DNA of 8,121 nt from the NCBI GenBank assembly GCA_964352775.1, contig CAYGTK010000189.1:1-8121 (forward strand), read 5' to 3'. The DNA is from CAYGTK01 sp964352775. GTDB lineage: Bacteria > Bacteroidota > Bacteroidia > Chitinophagales > CAIOSU01. How positions within the stretch are numbered: position 1 is the stretch's first letter; the number at the start of each line of letters is the position of its first letter. Positions 1-7,138 of the stretch are shown one piece after another. Under the pieces are notes generated by a model that saw only the letters and a list, made by a program, of their open reading frames with translations, was not told the DNA's origin and ran no database searches. The position numbers were made by a program, and so were the translations under genes.

Positions 1-642
1 AAAGACATTGAACCAGTTAAAGAGGCCTTGAGTATCATTAATCAGCTTGACGGTAAAACTTATGATTGGAATCAGGAAGCATTCCCCGACAGGAATTTTT
101 CGAAAAAAGAACAAATAGGATTCATCGCACAAGAAATGGAAAAGGTATTACCGAACGTTGTATACACAGATAGCGAAGGCTACAAGTCAATCTCATATGT
201 TTCAATCATTCCATTACTTACCGAAGGTATGAAAGAGCAAAATGGTCAAATTGAGAAGCAACAAACCCAAATAGACGAGCTAAAAAGTCAAGTAGAGCAA
301 CTAATGGCCCTAAACCGCGAACTATTGGATAGCAGAGGTGCGAGCACTACTACTAGCGTGAACGACTTGGGGTATTTGAACAACATTAAGCTGCACCAAA
401 ACCAGCCTAACCCGTTCAATACCAGTACGGATATTCGTTTCTACCTGCCTAATGAGGTAGAGAATGCAACGCTATATGTGTTCAACATTCAAGGCAAGCA
501 GATACGTAAGTTTGACGTGACTGAGCGTGGCGATAGCAAAATAACCATTGGTGCCAATACTTTGGAGGCAGGCATGTACATCTACAGCATGATGGTAGAT
601 GGCAAAGAGGTATCAAGCAAGCGCATGATAGTTTCTGAATAG
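1..642 (+). CDS. Tail-fibre-like S74 chaperone protein with T9SS type A sorting domain (5' partial)
   Basis: The frame is open to the window edge, so the TTG at 28 is an internal Leu codon and not a start; 213 residues are visible. Residues 1-77 or so match the C-terminal part of the Peptidase_S74 / endosialidase intramolecular chaperone: KDIEPVKEAL, a YDW motif, GFIAQEMEKVLP at 40-51, then GYKSISYVSIIPLLTEGMKEQ. A polar Gln/Glu/Lys heptad stretch (about 77-110) should form a coiled coil, as expected for a trimeric fibre. After a Ser/Thr linker, LHQNQPNPFN (131-140) opens a T9SS type A sorting domain with the usual LYVFNIQGKQI and LEAGMYIYSM strands. Known: S74 domains assist folding of trimeric fibres and may self-cleave; the sorting domain directs export across the outer membrane and is normally removed. 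Inferred: a secreted or surface-anchored fibre. The catalytic Ser of S74 would lie just upstream of the window. A strong terminator follows. Confidence 0.9.
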   Translation, partial: KDIEPVKEALSIINQLDGKTYDWNQEAFPDRNFSKKEQIGFIAQEMEKVLPNVVYTDSEGYKSISYVSIIPLLTEGMKEQNGQIEKQQTQIDELKSQVEQLMALNRELLDSRGASTTTSVNDLGYLNNIKLHQNQPNPFNTSTDIRFYLPNEVENATLYVFNIQGKQIRKFDVTERGDSKITIGANTLEAGMYIYSMMVDGKEVSSKRMIVSE

Positions 643-663
643 TAAATAATAACCTTTCCTATT

Positions 664-701
664 AAGCCCTCTAGCCTTTTGGCTGGGGGGTTTTTTGTTT
701 T
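664..701 (+). terminator. Rho-independent terminator after the S74/T9SS gene
   Basis: A 10-bp stem pairs CCCTCTAGCC (667-676) with GGCTGGGGGG (681-690), with two G-U pairs and a TTTT loop. It can be extended by AAG/TTT-side pairs and is followed at once by TTTTTTGTTTT (691-701). It lies 22 bases after the stop codon and separates this gene from the next cassette. Confidence 0.9.
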
Positions 702-767
702 AGTGCAGGTTCTGGTATCTAGTTTGTGATATCTTATCTTGCATACACATTCACCAAAAATACAGTT

Positions 768-1076
768 ATGCGTTTTCTATTAATAGTGCTTGTTTGCAGT
801 TTATCGTTCACCACTTATGCCGCTCCTGAACCACCTGCTGATGGTGATCAAAAAGTAATTTACGTTAGGGTCGAGTTTGGTGGAAAGGCCAAAGGCATCC
901 GCGTATTCAAGGGCGGTAGCATTAACCTAATACCAAGCACCAGTATGAATTGGGATGGCTTGGCTATGGAGACCCTAAAATTTATGAACGAAATGGTAGA
1001 TAAAGGCTACGAAGTGGAAGAACTAAGCTTTACTGATAACGGTTACGTTCGCTCTATGATATTGGTAAAGGAGTAG
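768..1076 (+). CDS. Small exported protein of unknown function (first gene of envelope cassette)
   Basis: The ATG at 768 is preferred over an in-frame GTG at 726, because it places a clean signal peptide at the N-terminus: MR, then hydrophobic FLLIVLVCSLSF, then a TTYA/A cleavage region near residues 18-19 before APEPP. The product is 102 residues, about 83 when mature, and is predicted to be periplasmic or secreted. The C-terminal half has the pattern of a helix followed by a Gly-aromatic turn and strands (LKFMNEMVDKGYEVEELSF, then SMILVKE). This loosely resembles DUF4177-like proteins (LNxxxxxGWE...yxLKR), with Tyr in place of the usual Trp. That resemblance is weak and no function follows from it. 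A poor Bacteroidota-type promoter could be TTTG at 694-697 with TA-G-TTTG at 720-726, one base short of TAnnTTTG. The next gene starts 33 bases downstream. Confidence 0.75.
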   Translation: MRFLLIVLVCSLSFTTYAAPEPPADGDQKVIYVRVEFGGKAKGIRVFKGGSINLIPSTSMNWDGLAMETLKFMNEMVDKGYEVEELSFTDNGYVRSMILVKE

Positions 1077-1109
1077 GTTAAATTGTTGTTTAACTACGTT
1101 CAAACTTGC

Positions 1110-1811
1110 ATGACTGGTAGCACCCTACTTTGGTTATTATTTTTATTCTGCTTTGTCAGCTGCTCGTTACAAAAGGAAGCTAGTCCAATTTCCCAAGAAC
1201 CAGACCCCGCTGCTTACGAAAGTTATGACGACTATCGTAGGGAATACAATAAGTGCTTTGGCATTAATTTTAACGATGGTGAATTTGTATATGGTGACAC
1301 CATAATTAGCTTCAGTAAAAAGGGCAACTACCACAAATACCTAAGCATTAGCGATACGCAGTTTATCTGGAGCGTGGGGCGAAGTACTATTGAAAAATTG
1401 ATAGACACGATGAGCTGCGAGCGTTTTGCAGCAGATAGACGGCAGCTTGACTGGGAAACCAAAGATTTCATGGTCTATGTACGATCAGCAGGTACAGGCT
1501 GCTGGAGTAATACCATCATCCCCTTACACAATAACGACTCTATTTTCTACCTACAATACCGAATGGTAGATATGGAAAATATGAATGCTATTTCCATATT
1601 TTCTTCGGGTTTTTCAATAACCAACCTGTACACACAAAAAGAACTACTACACCCTATACCCCTCACGGAATGCGTTGATGGCTACCTTCCATTTTTTATA
1701 AACGAAACAGAGCTCAAGGGTACAACCATTAGCTACACCATAACCTGTGGTGATAAAACCGAAGTACGATATACTATTGAGGTGCCTGAAATAGTTAGCT
1801 TAGGACGATGA
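1110..1811 (+). CDS. Predicted lipoprotein of unknown function, paralogous to the remnant at 3738-3821
   Basis: The frame also has a TTG at 1083, but the ATG at 1110 gives a compact lipoprotein signal: hydrophobic LLWLLFLFCF followed by FVSC, with Cys18 as probable lipid-attachment site. Phe at -3 is not the textbook lipobox but is tolerable in Bacteroidota. The protein has 233 residues, with an acidic, Pro-rich spacer after the Cys (22-40), then a mixed alpha/beta body with further cysteines at 49, 103, 131, 188 and 213. I recognise no family. The last 24 aligned residues (208-231, including TEVRYTIEVPEIVSL) recur in the fossil downstream of the cassette, so this family was once duplicated here. 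The stop codon overlaps the start of the next gene in an ATGA, indicating one transcript and coupled translation. Probably tethered to a periplasm-facing or surface membrane leaflet. Confidence 0.8.
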   Translation: MTGSTLLWLLFLFCFVSCSLQKEASPISQEPDPAAYESYDDYRREYNKCFGINFNDGEFVYGDTIISFSKKGNYHKYLSISDTQFIWSVGRSTIEKLIDTMSCERFAADRRQLDWETKDFMVYVRSAGTGCWSNTIIPLHNNDSIFYLQYRMVDMENMNAISIFSSGFSITNLYTQKELLHPIPLTECVDGYLPFFINETELKGTTISYTITCGDKTEVRYTIEVPEIVSLGR

Positions 1812-2854
1812 GCAATCCACTTCTTGTTGGCGTATGTTACCCTGTCTGTTTGGCACTACTATGTTTGTACAGCTCTTGCCAGCCTGTCAATCCAATCGAT
1901 TTACAAGAAGCTAGAGACTATTTAGAAAGTGTAGAACTAATCGACGATCCGTTTATTGATTCAGCTAGATCAGCCAAAATTGACAGCGGTATAAGAAGAG
2001 TAAAGACTAAAGCTTTAGCAAAAGACAGTATGGCGGCATTGCTATGGCTACAAACCTCTCCTAGGTGGCATAAACTAAAAGCACAGCGATACAAAGACCT
2101 TTGGCATGACGATGATGCTCACTTAAAAATATTGGCAGTAAACAGAGCAGAGATAAGCAATGCGGCCCTATCTGATAACGAATTGGCACTGGATATTGCT
2201 ATAGATTTGAGTTTTGAGCCCGATATACCGTTTATTCATAAGTACCGCGAAATGGTACTGAGCAATATGGATGAAGCCAATTTAAACGAAGCGCAACAGC
2301 AGTACTTACGTAGTTTAGATACTGTGATGGTTGAAATGTATCATAAACTGGATTATGGAGTGTATGAGTCCTACTATACGTTAGGCTACATGCCCTTTTC
2401 AGGCTATGATAGCTGTACTACTTGGGTGAGTAACGAAGAAGAATTTTACACCACCTCAGATGGAATTATAAATCAACACAACCTTATTCAGAAGCTTGAA
2501 AAGCATAAAAAAGCTCTAACCACTTATGAATATACCAGGCATAAGATTATACAGTGTAGTGGCTTAATACCTCCACCAATTGCTAAGGGCGACTCTATTT
2601 CAAGAGAAGACTATTCTGAACGGGTAAAAGAGTTTGGTTCTTCCATTGATTGGATGCTTGAACCAATTGTCAATCACAATCTCTATTTGTCAAGTATTCC
2701 CGTTGCAACCTACTACCCTTATATGGCCTATTATTTCAGAGTTGAAAATTACGAATGGCAGTCAATTAGCTCAAGCGAGATATGTTCGCAAGCTGATTAT
2801 GAGGCTTACAAAGAAGAAATCATCATTGAAAGTACTGCTAGATCAAATAGATGA
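1808..2854 (+). CDS. Predicted lipoprotein of unknown function (third gene of envelope cassette)
   Basis: The ATG at 1808 lies inside the ATGA overlap with the preceding gene. The 348-residue product begins with a hydrophobic segment (LLVGVCYPVCLALLCLY) ending in YSSC, making Cys24 the probable lipidation site, followed by QPVNPIDL. The lipobox is imperfect (Tyr at -3), so a simple cleaved signal is an alternative. The mature part looks largely helical and charged (about 30-185), with a Tyr-rich stretch from about 175 to 200 (YHKLDYGVYESYYTLGY) and a second aromatic patch at 292-318 (YLSSIPVATYYPYMAYYF). I see no catalytic motif and recognise no family. The end overlaps the next start by another ATGA, so it appears co-translated with both neighbours and may act in the same complex or pathway. 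Confidence 0.8.
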   Translation: MSNPLLVGVCYPVCLALLCLYSSCQPVNPIDLQEARDYLESVELIDDPFIDSARSAKIDSGIRRVKTKALAKDSMAALLWLQTSPRWHKLKAQRYKDLWHDDDAHLKILAVNRAEISNAALSDNELALDIAIDLSFEPDIPFIHKYREMVLSNMDEANLNEAQQQYLRSLDTVMVEMYHKLDYGVYESYYTLGYMPFSGYDSCTTWVSNEEEFYTTSDGIINQHNLIQKLEKHKKALTTYEYTRHKIIQCSGLIPPPIAKGDSISREDYSERVKEFGSSIDWMLEPIVNHNLYLSSIPVATYYPYMAYYFRVENYEWQSISSSEICSQADYEAYKEEIIIESTARSNR

Positions 2855-3735
2855 GTAGAAAAATCGTAGCCTCCTTAATTGTAAGCTTGCTTGGTATAGC
2901 CCTGCTATATTATGTGCTTACCAGTAAGCTGGTGTACCATGAAATAGCTTTTGGCGATTCCCGGTACTTTGAGCCTATTCCGAAAACTGGCTTTTATGCC
3001 AAGTACTATCCTTATAATGTTAAACTTCGCGACAGTTTAACCGATGGTTACTGGGTAGTTAGAGATAGTAATGATGCCATATTAATAAAAGGTATGATGG
3101 CTAATGGAAAAAGAAAGGGCGAATGGCAGGTTAACAGCGCATCGGGGTTTACTTTGAATTATATAAAGTATCATGGAAACAACGTGAAGTATACTGTGTT
3201 TGGCCCCGAAAATAAAACGATTAAACATGGTATGTTTCAAGCAAACGCATACCACTGTGATAGTATTGATGTTTGGATAACCAATACCGGCAACACCATT
3301 TCATCAAGTCATTATTACAATAAGGGCAGGTATGAAAAAAGGAGTAAATGGTATGTAGATGGAACACCGAGATTGTTAGAATACTTTGACCATAACCAAG
3401 GCGAACAAATACATGTAGCACGCTATTGGCATAACAATGGCCGGATAAAGAAAGAGGGACGTTATCCGAAAACATGGGACTTCCCAAACGATACTATAAA
3501 CCTAAACCACAGGTGGCCCATACGAATGCATACCTATTGGGTTGAAGATGACCTAGGCTTTAGTAATGGATCAGGTGCCGAAATATTTTGGTACGAATGG
3601 CACGAGAACGCGCAAATAATATCAGATTGGAAAGTAGAAGATTCATCGCGGATAATCAACATTAGATACAATGGCTTTGGGGATACAATTTCAACCTTAA
3701 CAACATCGTTCGATAAGCTTAACCCACTACGCTAA
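2851..3735 (+). CDS. Membrane-anchored protein with MORN-2/YwqK-like repeats
   Basis: The start is fixed by the ATGA overlap at 2851. The 294-residue product has one N-terminal hydrophobic segment (residues 5-24, IVASLIVSLLGIALLYYVLT) after a short basic head (MSRK), so it is either an inner-membrane anchor or an uncleaved signal. The rest contains degenerate MORN-2 type units: about 66-97 (GYWVVRDSNDAILIKG, NGKRKGEWQV), 165-186 (KWYVDGTPRLLEYFDHNQGE), 190-205 (RYWHNNGRIKKEGRY) and perhaps 246-262 (FWYEWHENAQIISDW). Such repeats form a beta-meander and are found in many Bacteroidota envelope proteins. Databases often label them YwqK-family antitoxins, but no toxin partner is visible here, so I would not use that name. 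Last intact gene of the cassette; the paralogue remnant begins three bases after its stop. Confidence 0.8.
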   Translation: MSRKIVASLIVSLLGIALLYYVLTSKLVYHEIAFGDSRYFEPIPKTGFYAKYYPYNVKLRDSLTDGYWVVRDSNDAILIKGMMANGKRKGEWQVNSASGFTLNYIKYHGNNVKYTVFGPENKTIKHGMFQANAYHCDSIDVWITNTGNTISSSHYYNKGRYEKRSKWYVDGTPRLLEYFDHNQGEQIHVARYWHNNGRIKKEGRYPKTWDFPNDTINLNHRWPIRMHTYWVEDDLGFSNGSGAEIFWYEWHENAQIISDWKVEDSSRIINIRYNGFGDTISTLTTSFDKLNPLR

Positions 3736-3737
3736 AA

Positions 3738-3821
3738 AGCATCTACATAGCTTGTATAGAAGATACCAAAGTGCGCCACACCATTAAAGTGCCTGAAATA
3801 GCTAGTTTAAGCAACAAATAG
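3738..3821 (+). pseudogene. C-terminal remnant of a second copy of the 1110-1811 lipoprotein gene
   Basis: In a frame different from the preceding gene, 27 codons plus TAG read SIYIACIEDTK, VRHTIKVPEIASLSNK. Codons 3738-3809 align without a gap to residues 208-231 of the lipoprotein at 1110-1811. About 13 of 24 residues are identical, including the Cys, TxVR, TI and VPEI..SL, and by hand count about 50 of 72 bases match. Several differences are silent third-base changes (GTA/GTG, CGA/CGC, ACT/ACC, AGC/AGT), which suggests divergence as a working gene before the 5' part was lost. Stops at 3714 and 3720 close the frame upstream and there is no ATG, so it cannot be translated alone as a normal gene. 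Its TAG ends one base before the stop of the convergent gene. Confidence 0.85.
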
Positions 3822-3822
3822 A

Positions 3823-5253
3823 TCATTCCATCTGCCGCTTCAGCCAAGCCACATATTGCACCTCGGCGTATTGGGGATATTGTTGAACAAACTCCTTTAA
3901 GGCGGCCTGTAATTCGGGCCACTGTGCTTGTTGATCGACCTTTTTAGGGTGGGCCAATAGTATGGCATAAAAGCGTTTGAAAAGTAGGGCCAGTTCCTTT
4001 TCTTGGGGAAATTGAATTTCGCCTTTCTTTCTATTGAAATAGCTCACATAATTTACTGCTTCGCGATAGCCTCCTTCATAGTCGCTTCGTAAATAAGGTA
4101 GAATGGTATATATGAAACGGAAGTATTGGTATTCGCTTTGTGGGCGCTTGCCTGGGGTATCGCTTATTACGGTGAGTACAGCCGCATCGTCACCCTGAAA
4201 AATATGGCAGAAGCAATGCAAACACTCAAAACGGAATTTAACTTTCGGGTTAGCGGCTATAGCCTGCTCATGGTCGTCTATCAATTGTATCACCCCCTTG
4301 TAGTCTTCCAACTTCATTAAAATGCTGGCGTAATTAAACAGAATATCAAGCCTTATGGTCAGCTTTTTTTCTGCCGAAAAGTCAATAGCTTCTTTTAGGT
4401 AGTGGACAGCTTCCTTGGTTTGTCTGTTCTGAAAATAAGCACCACCCAAAATAGCTAGGCTATCCATCACTTTTTCAGGAAAGTGATCGGCCACTTGCTT
4501 AATGCTTTTATAGGCCGTGGTAGCATGGGCAATTTTCATTTCGCCAGTGGTAATACCCGCCTTACTTACTTCCTCGTAAAAGGTTATCAGTGGGTTGTTT
4601 ATCTGTTCCAAGTCGGTATCGTAGCCTATGTGTACTTCGTTGGTAGGTCGGTGCAATATTTTTAGCGTAGCATCTATAGCCACCCTACCCTGCTGGTGTG
4701 TGGCAATGGCCGTTCGGTACCACTGCTTTAGTGCTACAATATCCTTTAGTAGTAGTTCCCTAGTTTCCATCATTAGGTCGGGGGTTATCTCCTTATGCAG
4801 CATCAGATAGGTGTAGTATACCCTGTTCATTCGGTGGGCATGATAATGGTCTAAACGCTCGGCAGCAGCTTTATACAGCTTTTTATACTGGCTTTCAAGC
4901 TCAGCATGCAGCCCGCGTTTCAGCAGCATATCTAAGTGCAATAGGTCTTTCTGGCCTTTTACATCAAGGGCATTTAAAGCTTCCCTTTCTATCAAATAGG
5001 TCTGCACTTTTTCCAATAGCAAGCGCATCTCGTTTCTAAACATCGCATCATCGGCCTCGGTATATTCTTTCTGGTGTATCTGTTCAAACACCTTCGCCTT
5101 ATCCAGTTCTTTGGGCTTATTTGCTTGCTCTCGTAGCAGCTTATATAGTCGCCTTTGTGGTTCGCGCTTTTGCACTGCTATTCTATCATCCAGCTCCAAT
5201 AGTTCATCGGGGGTAAGTGTAGCTAGAAACTTCTGGACCTTGTAAATGCTCAT
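3823..5253 (-). CDS. TPR-like all-helical protein of unknown function
   Basis: The protein has 476 residues, starts at ATG 5253-5251 and has no signal peptide or membrane segment, so it should be cytoplasmic. The N-terminal part (1-90) has the pattern FLATLTPDELLELDD, a short linker, KVFEQIHQKEYTEADDAMFRNEM, then LLLEKVQTYLIERE. This recalls an uncharacterised Bacteroidota family that opens with FLxxLsxxElxxfxxfl and a helical start followed by a long repeat solenoid. The clearest TPR-like helices lie at about 262-330 (SLAILGGAYFQNRQTKEAVHYLKEA; LFNYASILMKLEDYKGVIQLID). No enzymatic motif is seen. A scaffold or protein-binding role is an inference from fold only. It faces away from the beta-propeller gene (128-base divergent spacer) and converges on the lipoprotein cassette, ending one base from the paralogue remnant with no room for a terminator between them. 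Confidence 0.85.
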   Translation of the reverse strand: MSIYKVQKFLATLTPDELLELDDRIAVQKREPQRRLYKLLREQANKPKELDKAKVFEQIHQKEYTEADDAMFRNEMRLLLEKVQTYLIEREALNALDVKGQKDLLHLDMLLKRGLHAELESQYKKLYKAAAERLDHYHAHRMNRVYYTYLMLHKEITPDLMMETRELLLKDIVALKQWYRTAIATHQQGRVAIDATLKILHRPTNEVHIGYDTDLEQINNPLITFYEEVSKAGITTGEMKIAHATTAYKSIKQVADHFPEKVMDSLAILGGAYFQNRQTKEAVHYLKEAIDFSAEKKLTIRLDILFNYASILMKLEDYKGVIQLIDDHEQAIAANPKVKFRFECLHCFCHIFQGDDAAVLTVISDTPGKRPQSEYQYFRFIYTILPYLRSDYEGGYREAVNYVSYFNRKKGEIQFPQEKELALLFKRFYAILLAHPKKVDQQAQWPELQAALKEFVQQYPQYAEVQYVAWLKRQME

Positions 5254-5324
5254 TTCAAATTATTATAACCACATGGGCCATCACAATTTAGAAATTTCAA
5301 TTTTAAGGATATGTATTTCGCTAA

Positions 5325-5332
5325 TACTTTCG
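5325..5332 (+). promoter_or_regulatory. Possible -7 box for the beta-propeller gene
   Basis: TACTTTCG fits the Bacteroidota -7 consensus TAnnTTTG in all but one fixed position and would give a leader of roughly 45 bases before the ATG at 5382. No good -33 TTTG is visible at the right distance, so the assignment is tentative. It lies in the 128-base spacer between divergent genes, which must also hold the promoter of the minus-strand gene; I cannot identify that one. Confidence 0.3.
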
Positions 5333-5381
5333 TGTTGTGGCTCTAACCAACAGTCTGCTTCATTAACCCTAATCTAAAGTT

Positions 5382-7082
5382 ATGCGACTATCAAACCTTC
5401 TCTCTTACCTATGCTTTGCCGTACTTTTTACCGCAAGCACATTGCCACTTCAGGCACAATTTGAATGGGCCAATAAAATAGGCGGTACAGGCATTGAAAA
5501 ACCTGGCGACATAGTAACCGATGACGCTGGTAACACCTATGTTATTGGTGAGTTCAATAGCCCAATGGCCGAATTTGGCAGCACTATATTAACGGGGCCA
5601 GGTAACTTTGAATTGCCCGATGTATTCGTAGCTAAATACAATACTTCAGGCGTGGCACAATGGGCGATAGCCTTGCAGGGCCCATCAAATGACGAACCAG
5701 TAGGTATTGCCCTTGATGGTATGAACAACATCCTTATTACGGGTACTTTCAATAACAGCATTCAAGTGGGCGACTCCCTTTTTCCTTCTGTGAACACTAA
5801 TTCACGCAACACCTTTATAGCTAAGCTTGATAACGATGGCAACTTCCTTTGGCAGCAGCGAGCTTATGGTACTAATAGTGTTGAAAGTTTTGATATAGCC
5901 GCCGATGCAAGTGGAAATGTTTACGTGTGCGGTACTTACTCTGGCGATGCTTTCTTCGGCAGCTCTGTTTTCGATTCACCAGGAAATAATGATGTGGGCT
6001 TTATAGCCAAATTTGATGCTAATGGTGCATTTCAATGGTTAGATAGACAATTTGGAACCAATGCAAGTGGTTTCTCTTTTGCAAATGAGGTAGCAATTAG
6101 CCCTGATGGACTGCAAGTATATCTTGCTGGCTGGTTCAATGGCGATGCAATTTGGGGCGGTTTGGCTGGCATACCAGCATCTGCAATTGGTGATCAAGAC
6201 AACCTCTACTTGGCTCGCTATGATGAAGCTGGAAACATTAAATGGGTGAACCGCTTTGGGGCATACCAACTGCCTACCTTTAATAGCACTCCTAATAGCA
6301 ACGATCTAGTGGTGCTAAGTAATGGAGACCCTGTGTTACTGGGACAATTTGGAGGCGGTATCATTTTTGACGATACGGATTCGGTAGAGACCGACCCTAG
6401 CATAATGAATGGAGCGTGGCACTACGAAAGTTTTTTGGCAGCTTACGATTCATTGGGAGTAGCACAATGGCGATCCATTATAGTGGGCGATGAGGCTGAA
6501 GCTTCTGATATGGCACTCGGCAACAACGATAACCTTTACCTTACTGGCTCGGTAGATGGTGCTATTGATCTTGGAAATAGCGTAACTGGATCGGTGCAAG
6601 CAGGTTCTGCTTTTATCGGTATTTTCAATTCAACGGGCATGGCACAAAGTTTTGTGGCTACCGATGTATTAAGTGAACCCGACCCTATGGAAATAGGCGT
6701 AGATGCTTCTGGTAATGCCTACATAGCAGGCCCTTTCTTCGCTACGGGAACCTTCTCTCCGTTTGATATTACCGCAACGGGAACCAACAACATTTACCTA
6801 GCCAAAACAGGAATGGGTACAGGAATAGCTTCACCAACGGCATCCAACCAAGTATCCCTTTATCCTAACCCTACTAGTGGCCATATAACCCTAGAAATGA
6901 GCGATCTGAATGAAGAAGCTACTATCAGGATATTTGACATCAGCGGCAAGTTGATGGCAGAAGAAATGATGAGTACTTCTAGCAAGCAATTGGATGTATC
7001 GACCTTGCAGGCAGGTACTTATTTCTTACAAGTGGAAGATGCCGATGGAATTGCTTTGAAGAGATTGGTTATTGGGGAGTAG
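5382..7082 (+). CDS. Secreted SBBP-like beta-propeller protein with T9SS type A sorting domain
   Basis: The protein has 566 residues. Residues 1-25 are a signal peptide (MRLSNLLSYLCF... ending LQAQ, cut near A25/Q26). Residues 27-476 hold seven related units of about 60-75 residues with the SBBP beta-propeller pattern: xxW start, a DxxGNxYVxGxF strand pair, and a closing FIAKxDxxGxxxW. The unit-initial Trp is seen at 29, 94, 157, 219, 288 and 363; the seventh unit has Ser (AQS, 423). Seven units would close a propeller. Residues 489-566 form a T9SS type A sorting domain (VSLYPNPTSGHITLEM, IFDISGKLM, LQAGTYFLQV, final KRLVIGE). Known: such cargo crosses the outer membrane by T9SS and is released or anchored to surface lipid. 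The propeller is likely to bind proteins or glycans, but no ligand can be inferred. It appears monocistronic. Confidence 0.9.
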   Translation: MRLSNLLSYLCFAVLFTASTLPLQAQFEWANKIGGTGIEKPGDIVTDDAGNTYVIGEFNSPMAEFGSTILTGPGNFELPDVFVAKYNTSGVAQWAIALQGPSNDEPVGIALDGMNNILITGTFNNSIQVGDSLFPSVNTNSRNTFIAKLDNDGNFLWQQRAYGTNSVESFDIAADASGNVYVCGTYSGDAFFGSSVFDSPGNNDVGFIAKFDANGAFQWLDRQFGTNASGFSFANEVAISPDGLQVYLAGWFNGDAIWGGLAGIPASAIGDQDNLYLARYDEAGNIKWVNRFGAYQLPTFNSTPNSNDLVVLSNGDPVLLGQFGGGIIFDDTDSVETDPSIMNGAWHYESFLAAYDSLGVAQWRSIIVGDEAEASDMALGNNDNLYLTGSVDGAIDLGNSVTGSVQAGSAFIGIFNSTGMAQSFVATDVLSEPDPMEIGVDASGNAYIAGPFFATGTFSPFDITATGTNNIYLAKTGMGTGIASPTASNQVSLYPNPTSGHITLEMSDLNEEATIRIFDISGKLMAEEMMSTSSKQLDVSTLQAGTYFLQVEDADGIALKRLVIGE

Positions 7083-7085
7083 GTT

Positions 7086-7122
7086 CAAGAAAGGTTTGTA
7101 TCCATTTCGGTACAGTTTCTTG
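7086..7122. terminator. Possible bidirectional terminator hairpin between convergent genes
   Basis: CAAGAAA (7086-7092) pairs with TTTCTTG (7116-7122). Inside, TGTA (7097-7100) pairs with TACA (7111-7114), and CC/GG (7102-7103, 7109-7110) may extend the inner stem past a bulge. It occupies most of the 56-base gap between the stop of the beta-propeller gene and the restored stop of the minus-strand lipoprotein gene, where a shared terminator would be expected. There is no long T tract and the stem is AT-rich, so efficiency is doubtful. Confidence 0.4.
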
Positions 7123-7138
7123 CAGCTATACTTTTCCC

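Noticed and set aside
726..767. GTG start at 726 for the small exported protein
   Set aside because: It would add 14 residues in front of a complete signal peptide; the ATG at 768 gives a standard signal sequence.
1083..1109. TTG start at 1083 for the first lipoprotein
   Set aside because: It puts nine extra residues before a normal-length lipoprotein signal; the ATG at 1110 is the better start.
3221..3487. Minus-strand open frame inside the MORN-like gene
   Set aside because: It lies fully opposite a coherent, coupled gene, has no recognisable domain, and has the low-complexity look of a shadow frame.
2851..3735. Antitoxin of a YwqK-type toxin-antitoxin pair
   Set aside because: The MORN-2-like repeats would trigger that label in databases, but the protein has an N-terminal membrane anchor, sits among lipoproteins, and no toxin domain is visible nearby.
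3700..3830. Mobile element as the cause of the duplicated lipoprotein end
   Set aside because: No terminal inverted repeats, target duplications or transposase fragments are visible around the remnant; duplication followed by deletion is enough to explain it.
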